Origin: Paenibacillus sp. W2I17
Lineage (GTDB): Bacteria > Bacillota > Bacilli > Paenibacillales > Paenibacillaceae
Length of the DNA: 64,000 bases
Assembly (NCBI RefSeq): GCF_030815985.1
Contig: NZ_JAUSXM010000001.1
Coordinates: forward strand, 2,294,001 to 2,358,000
Direction: 5' to 3'
A model generated the notes under the pieces. It saw only the letters and a list, made by a program, of their open reading frames with translations. It was not told where the DNA came from and ran no database searches. Shown here in pieces: positions 34,176 to 43,019 of this stretch. Each line of letters starts with the position of its first letter. The stretch's first letter is position 1. A program made the position numbers and the translations under genes.

Positions 34176-34977
34176 CCGGGTTTTCGCCCTTTCTGGCGTT
34201 GTTCAGAAGTTTTTTCACGTCATCCAGCAAGTCTTTGAGCCCTTCCATATCATGCCGTTCCCAGTAATCGTTAAATCGCTTCTGTGCTTCAATTGCTTCA
34301 CTGACAAGGTGGTAGAAGTATAATTGATGAATGATATTCAATGTTCTTGACACGATATTGGAATCATCCTCAAATGCCTTCTGCGCCTCCAAAATCTGTA
34401 GACGAATTGCAGACATCTCGTTGTCCAGTATAAACGCGGCCTCAGCCGTTTTTTTCAGCCTGGTTCTCATCTCATCAGGTAACCCTTCGCGAAACTTGTA
34501 ACTCAGCGAATGTTCAATGGTAGCCCAGAAGTTCATGGCAAGTGTCCGGATCTGTATCTCGGCCAAAACTTTCTTTTGTCCCAGAGCCGTCTGAACGGGA
34601 TACTCAATAATCATATGGAAGCTGCGATAGCCGCTCTCTTTGAAATTCGTAATGTAATCTTTCTCAATGAGTACCGTGAGATCCTTACGACCTCGAATAT
34701 ACTCGGCAACCCGGCGGATATCATCCACGAACTGGCACATAATGCGGATACCTGCAATATCCTCAATGCCTGTTTCCACGTCATCAAGCGACACATTCAG
34801 TCGTCTGGATTTCTCCAGAATACTGGATATTTTTTTGACACGACCGGTAACGAATTCAATCGGGGCATACTCTTCCCGTTTCTTCAGTTCCGCTCGCATT
34901 GTCTTAAACTTGACTTTCAATTCCTCTACCGCTTGTTCATAAGGAAGTAAAAATGTACCCCAGTCTCTACCGTCCAT
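34162..34977 (-). CDS. relQ: Small alarmone synthetase RelQ-like (GTP pyrophosphokinase)
   Basis: This 271-aa protein should make ppGpp or pppGpp from ATP and GDP/GTP. It has the synthetase core without hydrolase or regulatory domains: TGRVKKISSILEKSRR, GIEDIAGIRIMCQFVDDI, TNFKESGYRSFHMIIEYP and LAEIQIRTLAMNFWATIEH. The length, slightly longer than Bacillus YjbM (about 210), gives a longer helical tail, which in RelQ drives tetramer formation. The ATG follows AGGAGG by 7 bases. It leads a two-gene operon with the DUF309 gene. Confidence 0.93.
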   Translation of the reverse strand: MDGRDWGTFLLPYEQAVEELKVKFKTMRAELKKREEYAPIEFVTGRVKKISSILEKSRRLNVSLDDVETGIEDIAGIRIMCQFVDDIRRVAEYIRGRKDLTVLIEKDYITNFKESGYRSFHMIIEYPVQTALGQKKVLAEIQIRTLAMNFWATIEHSLSYKFREGLPDEMRTRLKKTAEAAFILDNEMSAIRLQILEAQKAFEDDSNIVSRTLNIIHQLYFYHLVSEAIEAQKRFNDYWERHDMEGLKDLLDDVKKLLNNARKGENPDEHL

Positions 34978-35112
34978 GCTTATGCCTCCTGTCTCTATAG
35001 CGTCCCCTGTTCTATTCCATTATACATGATGTTTGGTGGGGGGAAGAGTCCCGAACCATTTTACGCTCTTCCCATGCTTCTATATTTTCATTCCGGGGAT
35101 TCACATTCCTTC

Positions 35113-36210
35113 TTAACGATGTTCCGCACCAACCGCTTCGGAGATATGACGATAACCGTCTTTGCGCAGCAACTCACGCAGTCCGGCATGAATGCGCCGA
35201 TTCACCTCAGGCCCTTCATAGATCAATGCTGTATATATTTCGACCAAGCTTGCTCCGGCTTTAATTTTCTCGTATGCATCCTCACTTGTGAAAATGCCAC
35301 CTGAACCGATGATCGGAAGTTTTCCCTCAGTCTGGCGATAGATCTGGCGAATAATCTCCGTTGAACGGTCACGTAGAGGTTTACCGCTCAGACCGCCAGT
35401 CTCTTTTGCATGTTGATGGGAAAGTCCTGTACGACTGATGGTTGTGTTCGTTGCAATAATGCCAGCAACACCGCTGTCTGCAATTGTGCGAACCATATAT
35501 TCAAGTTCCTGATCATTCACATCCGGTGCAATCTTCACCAGAACAGATTTGGTCGCTCCGCCCGCTCGTGCATGCTGCACGTTCATCTCGTTCATAACCG
35601 CAGCGAGCAGTTCCTTCAATTCATTCCCATGTTGCAGATTACGCAAATCCGGTGTATTTGGTGAACTGATATTAACCACGAACAGATCAGCATAATCGTA
35701 TAGTGCCTGAATGCACTTCGAATAGTCCAGGTGAGCTTCCTCATTAGACGTTGCCTTATTTTTGCCGATGTTAACAGCCACTGGAATACGCCGATCCTGT
35801 AGACGTGCCAATTCACCTGCCATGGCTTCCGCACCAAGATTGTTGAAGCCCATTCGGTTCACCAACGCCTCATCTGGAGGCAAACGGAACAGCCGTGGTT
35901 GATCGTTACCTGGTTGTGCAAGTGGTGTCACGGTTCCCACTTCCATGAATCCAAATCCGATGGAAGAAAAGCCCGTTACGGCCTGCCCGTTTTTGTCCAG
36001 ACCCGCAGCCAGACCAACAGGTGTAGGGAAATGACACCCAAACATGTCAACAGCCAGATCAGATGTTTCACGAACGCCGTACATCACACGCAGTCCGGAA
36101 GGAACCGGACGGATGCTACCCACGCCACTAAGGCCGCCAATAATCAGATGATGGGCCTGTTCAGGGTCCATTTTGAACAACAAAGGTTTAGCAAGACTTC
36201 TGTATAACAA
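35113..36210 (-). CDS. pyrD: Dihydroorotate dehydrogenase (quinone), class 2
   Basis: This 365-aa FMN enzyme oxidises dihydroorotate to orotate in pyrimidine synthesis and passes electrons to quinone. Start MLYRSLAKPLLFKMDPEQAHHL is the class 2 membrane-association helix. The barrel has VGLAAGLDKNGQAV, VNRMGFNNLGA, VNISSPNTPDLRNLQ with the catalytic Ser and IIGSGGIFTSEDAYEKIKAGA with the phosphate site. The class 2 type is notable, as most Bacillus species use the NAD-linked form with PyrK. A TTG at 36210 follows CGGAG by 8 bases; a GTG nine bases earlier is possible. Confidence 0.92.
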   Translation of the reverse strand: MLYRSLAKPLLFKMDPEQAHHLIIGGLSGVGSIRPVPSGLRVMYGVRETSDLAVDMFGCHFPTPVGLAAGLDKNGQAVTGFSSIGFGFMEVGTVTPLAQPGNDQPRLFRLPPDEALVNRMGFNNLGAEAMAGELARLQDRRIPVAVNIGKNKATSNEEAHLDYSKCIQALYDYADLFVVNISSPNTPDLRNLQHGNELKELLAAVMNEMNVQHARAGGATKSVLVKIAPDVNDQELEYMVRTIADSGVAGIIATNTTISRTGLSHQHAKETGGLSGKPLRDRSTEIIRQIYRQTEGKLPIIGSGGIFTSEDAYEKIKAGASLVEIYTALIYEGPEVNRRIHAGLRELLRKDGYRHISEAVGAEHR

Positions 36211-36465
36211 ATCACTCACTCCGTTCTGGTCCGGTACGCCAAAAAGCCGTTGTCCGTCTTTTCATATGTAAAAAAACACTCTACACACAAGTCTATCTGT
36301 TTCTTATTAAAAAGGAAAGTAGTTTGCGCATAGACAGCACAAATCGAATAATACAAAATGCTCACAAGAAATCCACCCGCCCACTGGAAATGACGAGTTG
36401 AATTCTTTACAATGAGAGCATGGTTACTCTACACCAGTTCTATTCCAAATAAGGAGGAATAACTC

Positions 36466-36603
36466 ATGGCTCCCAAACGTAAACCACCTGCATTACAGCA
36501 AAAGAAAGAAGAAGTGAATCGCAAAGCCATTGCATGGACTGCAGCCAGTGTAGGCGGCTTGATCATCATCATTGGTGCTCTTATCATTATTGCCAACATG
36601 TAG
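36466..36603 (+). CDS. 45-aa single-span membrane peptide
   Basis: This short gene starts with an excellent AAGGAGG site 7 bases before the ATG. It encodes a basic tail (MAPKRKPPALQQKKEEVNRK) and one helix (GGLIIIIGALIIIAN). The layout fits small membrane proteins with a cytosolic N-terminus. I do not recognise it. It lies alone between divergent pyrD and the convergent L,D-transpeptidase gene. Confidence 0.7.
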   Translation: MAPKRKPPALQQKKEEVNRKAIAWTAASVGGLIIIIGALIIIANM

Positions 36604-36645
36604 ATGATTCAGGCTGAATCCATCTGATTCTACATATCCAACAGA

Positions 36646-38088
36646 TCAATTCAGCCAGTGATACGTTTTGTTCGGATTATTTTGCTTTGGAACAAGTGTA
36701 TGCTGATAACGCTGCTTTGCTTCTGGAACAAGCGTCAGATCTGGCAGTACATCTTCTCCAATGCGTACCGGGGTGCCTTGCGGAGCAAGAGCGAATAACT
36801 CTTCTACATCTCCTGTACGCATTCTCACACATCCAAGGGACTCATCCAGTCCGATACTGTTTGGCTCGTTGGTCCCATGGATGGCATAATTCGTATTCGA
36901 GAGTTGCATACCTCTGCTTCCGAACTCCCCGTTCGAGCGTCCATTCGGATTGACCACTTTATCTGTAATGACAAATGAACCCTCCGGTGTTCGATCACCG
37001 CCAAGTCCCACATCATACATACGAACAATGGTATCCCCACTGATTAATGCAAGTTTATGTTTATTCTTATCAATGACAATCTCCAGCGGTTCCTGCAAAA
37101 AAGGCTGACCTCCCAGCGTATCTGCAAAAGCGGCATTGTTGCCTTGAGACGAATTCGAAGTCGTTGATCCATTCTCTTTACCACTCGAATCGTTCTTTCC
37201 TTCCTGTGCCTTTCCTTGATGCAAAGCTAACAGCTTCGGAAACATCTCGGTCATCCCTGGCGCAGTCTCTCCCAGAATATTGTTCGGAAATGGCTGAGCC
37301 ATTTGCGTTACACTCTTGGGCCAAGCGTCATTTTTTTTGCGATAGGCAACGATTGCACTTGATAATGATGCAGCAGCTTCCTGCTTGGCGGTCCACGCCA
37401 AGGCCATCTTTTTGATTTTCGGCGTAATTTCAGGAGGTTCACAGTTACATTGCTTGGCATCATAACTCTGTGCAGTTAATTTCCCGCTTGTATTGGTTTG
37501 TACTATGTATTTCACAGGCATATTTCGCTTCCATAAAGACCAATCATCCGAGGTTTGCATACCAAGTACAGCAGAGGTCTCTACTTTTGGGCCAGACCCG
37601 GACCAGGCAGCTGCGAGCGCAGCCTCGCCATGGTTGCCTCCACCAAATGCCGCAGCAGTGAACACATTACTTGGTGGAATGGATGCAGTCCCAGCCTGTT
37701 GATCCGCTCCTACAGGGTCAGGGATCTCATCCGTGGATTCCAGTGCTGCTGACAGTGCGTCGGCCGCTTCACGACTGAAACCCGGAGCGTCCGCAGGTGG
37801 CAGACCTGCCAGCACAAGCAGCATGAGCAACGTAAGCCACATTTTGCGTCTACGTTGTTTTTTCTCTTTTTGCTCAGACATCTCCACCAGTTTCTCCTGA
37901 TAGTCTACCCAGATGTCAGCAGGAGCTTTACTGCGTTCAAATGCCTCGTAAACCTCGCCCGCTTGCTGAAAGCAATAATTGGCTTTGGCCTCCTGTCCTT
38001 CGCCCAAATACTCCTTTCCAAGCAAGTACCAAGCCATTTTATTGTCGGGATGTTTCTTGACATATGTTCTTAGATGAGTATTTTGCAT
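36646..38088 (-). CDS. L,D-transpeptidase (YkuD) with N-terminal TPR-like segment
   Basis: This 480-aa protein should crosslink peptidoglycan. Residues 1-70 form a TPR-like cytosolic part (MAWYLLGKEYLGEGQEAKANYCFQ...), followed by a membrane helix (about 84-100), a long low-complexity outer linker and a YkuD domain (about 340-455) with IVIDKNKHKLALI, HGTNEP and SLGCVRM, where His and Cys are catalytic. The intracellular TPR ahead of an outer transpeptidase is unusual. The ATG at 38088 follows TGGAGGAT; the upstream GTG overlaps that site. Confidence 0.88.
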   Translation of the reverse strand: MQNTHLRTYVKKHPDNKMAWYLLGKEYLGEGQEAKANYCFQQAGEVYEAFERSKAPADIWVDYQEKLVEMSEQKEKKQRRRKMWLTLLMLLVLAGLPPADAPGFSREAADALSAALESTDEIPDPVGADQQAGTASIPPSNVFTAAAFGGGNHGEAALAAAWSGSGPKVETSAVLGMQTSDDWSLWKRNMPVKYIVQTNTSGKLTAQSYDAKQCNCEPPEITPKIKKMALAWTAKQEAAASLSSAIVAYRKKNDAWPKSVTQMAQPFPNNILGETAPGMTEMFPKLLALHQGKAQEGKNDSSGKENGSTTSNSSQGNNAAFADTLGGQPFLQEPLEIVIDKNKHKLALISGDTIVRMYDVGLGGDRTPEGSFVITDKVVNPNGRSNGEFGSRGMQLSNTNYAIHGTNEPNSIGLDESLGCVRMRTGDVEELFALAPQGTPVRIGEDVLPDLTLVPEAKQRYQHTLVPKQNNPNKTYHWLN

Positions 38089-38242
38089 CCGATCCTCCAC
38101 TATTTCGCCTTTTTCCGTATATCATTATATATCGGCATAACCAAGCGTTGAATCCATAGGACTTGAGTACTCGGTGGAAAAAAGGCGGTTCGACAATGTT
38201 CGTCCTTGATCCATAGTCAGATAATCACAGTTAAATGAATGC

Positions 38243-38288
38243 AAAAAAAGCACCTTCCCTTGTCGTTAAGACAAAAGAAAGTGCTTTG
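38243..38288 (-). terminator. Terminator after the ferredoxin gene
   Basis: AAAGCAC pairs with GTGCTTT around an inner CTTGTC/GACAA stem, followed on the minus strand by TTTTTTT. Confidence 0.85.
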
Positions 38289-38306
38289 TGTTCATAGGAG
38301 AAATAC

Positions 38307-38549
<243 letters not shown>

Positions 38550-38666
38550 TTACATTCTCTCCTCCTAAAATTCGAAACGTACAGTGTTTTTATCTAGAAA
38601 CATATTAATACAAAGTAAGGATAATTACAAATCATTTTGCAACCACAAGTCTCTATTATCCCTTAT

Positions 38667-39971
38667 TTAATCAAGACTTTGCAAGTTATCTTTTTGCAGG
38701 GAAGTACCGCGCACTTTATGATTACGAAGCAGCACGGAAGGATCATCTCCAAGCATGCCTGCGGTCACAACAGCATTCTCACCAAATTTATCACGTAACT
38801 GATCCATAATCCGAATCAAATTGTCCTTCTTGGGCTTCTGCTCATATTCGAACAAGTCCATCTGTACAGCGGATTCCTCTCTTGGAATCAGGTTTTGAAG
38901 TGTCACACCCAGCATGCGTACAGGCTTGCCACTACCCCAATGCTTCTCAAATAGTTTACAGGCCTCACGGTATATGACCGTTGCATCCTCCGTAGGAACT
39001 TCCATTAGACGTGATCGGGTGATTGTCTTCATATCCGGTGTCCGGATCGTAATCTGAATACCCTGGCTGAACATTTCGTGCTTTCGCAATCTTCTGGCTA
39101 CCTGGTCACTTATATTGAGGAATACCCGATGAATCTCATTCATATCCGATACATCCGCCGGTAAAGTGGTTGTATGTCCAATGGATTTATTGGCCTCACG
39201 TTCCGCGTGAACTGCGGAATGGTTAATGCCATTCGCAGAATTTTTGAGCCACGCTCCATTTACTCCAAATAGTTCGGTCAACATGTTCTCATCCGACTTG
39301 GCCAATTGACCAATCGTTTCAATGCCCAGTTTTTTCAACTTTTCAGCCGTTTTTTTGCCAATGCCAAACATCTCGTTACATGGTCTGTGCCAAAGAATCC
39401 GGGGTACGTCCCTCATGCGTAAAATGGAGATACCGTTCGGTTTTTTCAGATCCGAAGCCATTTTCGCCAATAATTTGTTGGGTGCAATGCCAATGGAACA
39501 TGGCAGCCCTAATTCATCCTTGATTCTACGCTGAATGCTCTCCGCAATCTCCATTGGATTCCCGAATTGCCTTGAACCTGTAATATCAAGATAACATTCA
39601 TCAATGGATGTCGCCTCAAGTTGAGGGGTATAACTATACGCAATCTGCATGAAAGCTCTTGAATATTGACGATATAAATGAAAATCAGGACGAATCACAA
39701 TGAGATCAGGGCACTTTTTCATGGCTTGGTGGACAACCATACCTGTTGAGATGCCTCGATTACGAGCGGCATATGAGCAGGTTACAATTACACCCTTTCG
39801 CAGTTCACTGCTGCCCGCAACGGCCGTTGCTTTTCCTCTATATAAATCTGGTTCCTCGGCTTCATGTACAGAGCAGTAGAAAGCATTCATATCGACATGC
39901 AGAATCACCCGTCCGGCTGCAGGGTAATATTGATCCACATTTGCTGGAGGATTGCCGTCTGAAGACATCAT
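38667..39971 (-). CDS. dinB: DNA polymerase IV (Y-family)
   Basis: This 434-aa translesion polymerase has the palm acidic residues in VDMNAFYCSVHEAEEP and SIDECYLDITGS, the finger-helix region VIVTCSYAARNRGI, and a C-terminal beta-clamp-type motif AVQMDLFE. The HhH section MFGIGKKTAEKLKKLGIETIGQLA binds DNA. It should bypass lesions with low fidelity. The ATG at 39971 follows AAAGGGCGGGGG. I saw no Gram-positive LexA box just upstream, so SOS control is not supported here. Confidence 0.94.
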   Translation of the reverse strand: MMSSDGNPPANVDQYYPAAGRVILHVDMNAFYCSVHEAEEPDLYRGKATAVAGSSELRKGVIVTCSYAARNRGISTGMVVHQAMKKCPDLIVIRPDFHLYRQYSRAFMQIAYSYTPQLEATSIDECYLDITGSRQFGNPMEIAESIQRRIKDELGLPCSIGIAPNKLLAKMASDLKKPNGISILRMRDVPRILWHRPCNEMFGIGKKTAEKLKKLGIETIGQLAKSDENMLTELFGVNGAWLKNSANGINHSAVHAEREANKSIGHTTTLPADVSDMNEIHRVFLNISDQVARRLRKHEMFSQGIQITIRTPDMKTITRSRLMEVPTEDATVIYREACKLFEKHWGSGKPVRMLGVTLQNLIPREESAVQMDLFEYEQKPKKDNLIRIMDQLRDKFGENAVVTAGMLGDDPSVLLRNHKVRGTSLQKDNLQSLD

Positions 39972-40064
39972 GAACCCCCGCCCTTTCTTGCACACTAATT
40001 AATGAAACGAATTTCTTTCTTCTATAGTATATCAAACCCGTTATGTTAATTCAGTCACGAGCAT

Positions 40065-40172
40065 TTATTTTCTGCGAGATCTGATCAGAGACCGAATAAT
40101 TAACCAGCCTACACTCACAAAAAGTATCAAAGTGATCAGAGCAATAACCATATTTTCCCATACAAAACTCAA
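40065..40172 (-). CDS. 35-aa single-span membrane peptide
   Basis: This very small gene starts with TTG, 7 bases after a strong AAAGGAGG site, and encodes MSFVWENMVIALITLILFV plus SVGWLIIRSLIRSRRK. It is one membrane helix with a basic C-terminal tail. It lies upstream of dinB in the same direction, about 93 bases before dinB's ATG. Function is unknown. Detection rests on the ribosome site plus hydrophobic layout. Confidence 0.6.
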   Translation of the reverse strand: MSFVWENMVIALITLILFVSVGWLIIRSLIRSRRK

Positions 40173-40499
40173 AATTAACCCTCCTTTCCTTCCATATATT
40201 CCAATTAAAACTTAATAATAGATTATAACATACATCTTGATTATGATTACCATCCTTCTTTTTTCTCTAAAATCCGTTAATTGTTACATGAAACTGCGAT
40301 TTCTATGTAGCATTTGGCTATAATGGTGCTATAATAATTAATTATACAAATTGACGACTTTAGGACAAATCAGCGCACCCAGTTTAACACAGTGTAGCGT
40401 TGCCGAATCGAAGGATTCGTCCACTAACGTACTTAACAGCTTTTCCCAACTCACAATCCAAACTTTTAAAAGAGCGCTTTATCTCAAAGGAGGATCTTC
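40173..40499. other. Intergenic region upstream of cimA
   Basis: About 330 bases holding an extended -10 promoter (40327-40335) and a leader of about 160 bases with a CGAATC/GATTCG hairpin (40405-40420). I looked for a T-box or leader peptide, which often control branched-chain genes, and found neither. Confidence 0.5.
40327..40335 (+). promoter_or_regulatory. Extended -10 promoter of cimA
   Basis: TGcTATAAT is an extended -10 with a perfect hexamer. A second TATAAT at 40319-40324 may add a weaker start. Confidence 0.55.
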
Positions 40500-42119
40500 A
40501 TGTCAAAGGCCATTTCCATCTTCGATACGACTTTACGTGACGGCACACAAGGGGAGGGTGTCAGCTTATCGGCAGACGACAAACTCAAAATTGCCAAGAA
40601 GCTTGATGACCTGGGTGTCCATTATATTGAAGGCGGAATTCCCGGCAGCAATACCAAGGACATTGAGTTTTTCAAAAGAGTCAAGGAATTAAACCTGAAC
40701 GCAAAGGTTGTTGCTTTTGGCAGTACCCGCCGTAAAGGCAGCGTTGCTAGTGAAGACGCCAACCTGAAGCGCATGATCGAATCTGGTGCTCAGGCTGCAA
40801 CCCTGGTCGGTAAATCATGGGACTTCCATGTGCATACGGCTTTGCAGACTACATTGGAAGAAAACTTGTCCATGATCTATGATTCCATCGCCTATCTGAA
40901 ACAGAATGGTATGGAAGTGATCTTTGATGCAGAACACTTCTTTGACGGATTCAAACATAACCCGGAGTATGCTCAAGCGGTCTTGACCAAGGCCCACGAA
41001 GCTGGAGCGGACTGGCTCGTCATGTGTGATACCAACGGCGGGACGATGCCAAACGAGGTGCACGAGATCGTATCCACACTGCATAGAAGCCTGCCTCATG
41101 CACATCTCGGCATCCATACACATAATGATTGTGAACTGGCTGTGGCCAACACACTCAGCGCTGTACAAGCCGGAGCCCGTCAGGTGCAAGGAACGATGAA
41201 CGGTTATGGAGAGCGTTGTGGTAACGCCAATCTCGCATCCATTATCCCGAACCTGCAACTGAAACTTGGCTATGAATGTGTTACTGAGGATTCCATGAGA
41301 CAACTTACAAACGTGGCTCGTTATGTTAGCGAGATTGCCAATGTGAATATGCCGATTAATCAGCCTTATGTCGGCAATGCTGCTTTTGCTCACAAAGGTG
41401 GGATTCACGTCTCTGCCATCCTGCGGGATTCACGTACCTATGAACACATCGTGCCTGAACTGGTTGGTAACAAACAACGTGTGCTGGTCTCGGAACTTGC
41501 CGGACAAAGTAACATTGTATCCAAAGCACAGGAACTGGGGCTTGAGTTCGATCCAAGCAGTGCCAATTCACGTCAGATTATTGAGAAGATCAAAGACCTG
41601 GAGCATCAGGGTTACCAGTTCGAAGGTGCAGATGCCTCGCTCGAATTGTTAATTCGTGAAGCGAATGGTGACATGAAAGAATTGTTTACTTTTGAATCAT
41701 TCAAAATGCTTGTAGAGAAAACGGCAGGAAAATCCGTTGTTTCTGAAGCTTTTGTCAAAGTGAATATCGCTGGAACAAGCGCTTATACCGCTGCTGAAGG
41801 TAACGGTCCGGTGAATGCACTCGATAATGCGCTTCGGAAAGCACTGGTGCAATACTTCCCTTCACTCGCCAACATGCACCTCTCGGACTACAAAGTACGT
41901 GTACTGGATGAGAAAGATGCCACAGCCGCCAAAGTTCGTGTATTGATCGAATCCAAAAATACGGAGAACACATGGAACACTGTCGGTGTATCCGAGAACG
42001 TAATTGAAGCAAGTTGGGAAGCGCTCGTTCACAGTTTCCGCTATGCATTGCTTCAAGAAAAATTGCAGGATGAGCCAGGCACACTCCCTATTCCTGCTCA
42101 TGGGATAAGCAACCACTAA
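40500..42119 (+). CDS. cimA: (R)-citramalate synthase
   Basis: This 539-aa enzyme condenses acetyl-CoA and pyruvate to citramalate, giving a threonine-independent route to isoleucine. The start ISIFDTTLRDGTQGEGVSLSADDKL, VMCDTNGGTMP, HLGIHTHNDCELAVANTL and NGYGERCGNANL are HMGL-like barrel and metal residues. The second half (from about 330) has the LeuA-type regulatory domain. This arrangement and length fit the CimA rather than IPMS family. An AAAGGAGG site lies 6 bases before the ATG. A bidirectional terminator follows. Confidence 0.93.
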   Translation: MSKAISIFDTTLRDGTQGEGVSLSADDKLKIAKKLDDLGVHYIEGGIPGSNTKDIEFFKRVKELNLNAKVVAFGSTRRKGSVASEDANLKRMIESGAQAATLVGKSWDFHVHTALQTTLEENLSMIYDSIAYLKQNGMEVIFDAEHFFDGFKHNPEYAQAVLTKAHEAGADWLVMCDTNGGTMPNEVHEIVSTLHRSLPHAHLGIHTHNDCELAVANTLSAVQAGARQVQGTMNGYGERCGNANLASIIPNLQLKLGYECVTEDSMRQLTNVARYVSEIANVNMPINQPYVGNAAFAHKGGIHVSAILRDSRTYEHIVPELVGNKQRVLVSELAGQSNIVSKAQELGLEFDPSSANSRQIIEKIKDLEHQGYQFEGADASLELLIREANGDMKELFTFESFKMLVEKTAGKSVVSEAFVKVNIAGTSAYTAAEGNGPVNALDNALRKALVQYFPSLANMHLSDYKVRVLDEKDATAAKVRVLIESKNTENTWNTVGVSENVIEASWEALVHSFRYALLQEKLQDEPGTLPIPAHGISNH

Positions 42120-42183
42120 AGTGCATGTTCAAAAAAGCGGGATTTTTGAACAACCTCTTAACGCTTATTTCCCGGAAAATAAA

Positions 42184-42231
42184 AAAGAAGCCTCTGCATC
42201 CATGATTCATGGATGCAAAGGCTTCTTTGTT
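42184..42231. terminator. Bidirectional terminator between cimA and the ResA-like gene
   Basis: AGAAGCCT plus TGCATCCATG arms and their complements form a long stem. A weaker GTTCAAAAA/TTTTTGAAC hairpin precedes it at about 42126-42150. Confidence 0.9.
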
Positions 42232-42241
42232 TACATGAAAA

Positions 42242-42793
42242 TTAATTCGCAATTAACTTTTTAATCTTACGTTCCAACTCTTTCTCTGGTAATATGCCCA
42301 GAACAATCTCCTGTATAACTCCTCTGGAGTCAATCAGAACATTCGTTGGAAAAGCCACCCCATTGTATTGAGCATACACAGTCCCCTTCTCATCCAAAGG
42401 AATGGGGAATGTCAGTTGGTACTCATCCACAAAAGCTTTGGCATCCTTGAGTTTATCGTATGATGTTACATTAACACCGTAGAGGTCAAGCTTATCCTTG
42501 TATTTTGCAGCCATTCTGTTCAACTCCGGAGCTTCCTGTTTACATGGCTCACACCACGATGCCCAGAAACTGACGAACGTGGCCTTATCTTTGGCACCGC
42601 CCACACTGTACGTCTTTCCATCCATTGCTGTCAGAGAAAAAGCAGGCGCCAGAAGACCCGCACGTGGTCCCGTCTCTGTAGGCATCGGTTCTTCCTGTTT
42701 AAAGACGGCTGCAATGCCGTCACCCGCATTCTGGGCCAGTGCAATACCAACCAGCAAGACAACACCAAGGAGTATGTATATGTTTCGTTTCAT
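42242..42793 (-). CDS. ResA/TlpA-like thiol-disulfide oxidoreductase
   Basis: This 183-aa protein is tethered by an N-terminal helix (MKRNIYILLGVVLLVGIALAQ) and has a thioredoxin fold outside the membrane with WASWCEPCKQEAPELN (CxxC). A FPTNVLIDSRG cis-Pro segment follows. ResA-type proteins reduce apocytochrome c haem sites; a role in cytochrome maturation is likely but not certain. I chose the ATG at 42793 after AGGGTGG; the longer frame has a non-signal N-terminus. Confidence 0.88.
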   Translation of the reverse strand: MKRNIYILLGVVLLVGIALAQNAGDGIAAVFKQEEPMPTETGPRAGLLAPAFSLTAMDGKTYSVGGAKDKATFVSFWASWCEPCKQEAPELNRMAAKYKDKLDLYGVNVTSYDKLKDAKAFVDEYQLTFPIPLDEKGTVYAQYNGVAFPTNVLIDSRGVIQEIVLGILPEKELERKIKKLIAN

Positions 42794-42964
42794 AACCCGC
42801 CACCCTTTTATATAATTAGCATATTGAAACTGAAACTGTAATTTCTGCACATGCTAAGTGTTTATCACGCTCTATGACAGTTCACCAGAACATGATTCCC
42901 AAATGTTCTCTTTATTATTGTACCCTTTTCCTTTTAAATTTTACAATCCGCATTACAGAAAATA

Positions 42965-42993
42965 AAATGAAAAAGGACTCCTGCCATAGCAGG
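42965..42993 (-). terminator. Minus-strand terminator upstream of the JAMM gene
   Basis: CTCCTGC/GCAGGAG with a four-base loop, followed on the minus strand by TCCTTTTTC. No minus-strand gene ends near it. The closest is the exonuclease gene that stops at 43497, on the far side of the JAMM gene. Confidence 0.65.
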
Positions 42994-43019
42994 AGCCAAA
43001 GAGAGAGGGGTGAGTACAA

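Noticed and set aside
35041..35073. GGGAAGAG/CTCTTCCC hairpin after pyrD
   Set aside because: The stem is good, but no T run follows on either strand, so I did not list it as a terminator.
39975..40060. LexA (SOS) box upstream of dinB
   Set aside because: No CGAAC-N4-GTTCG-like sequence is present.
40336..40499. T-box leader of cimA
   Set aside because: The AGGGTGGNACCGCG antiterminator motif is missing; only a small CGAATC/GATTCG hairpin is there.
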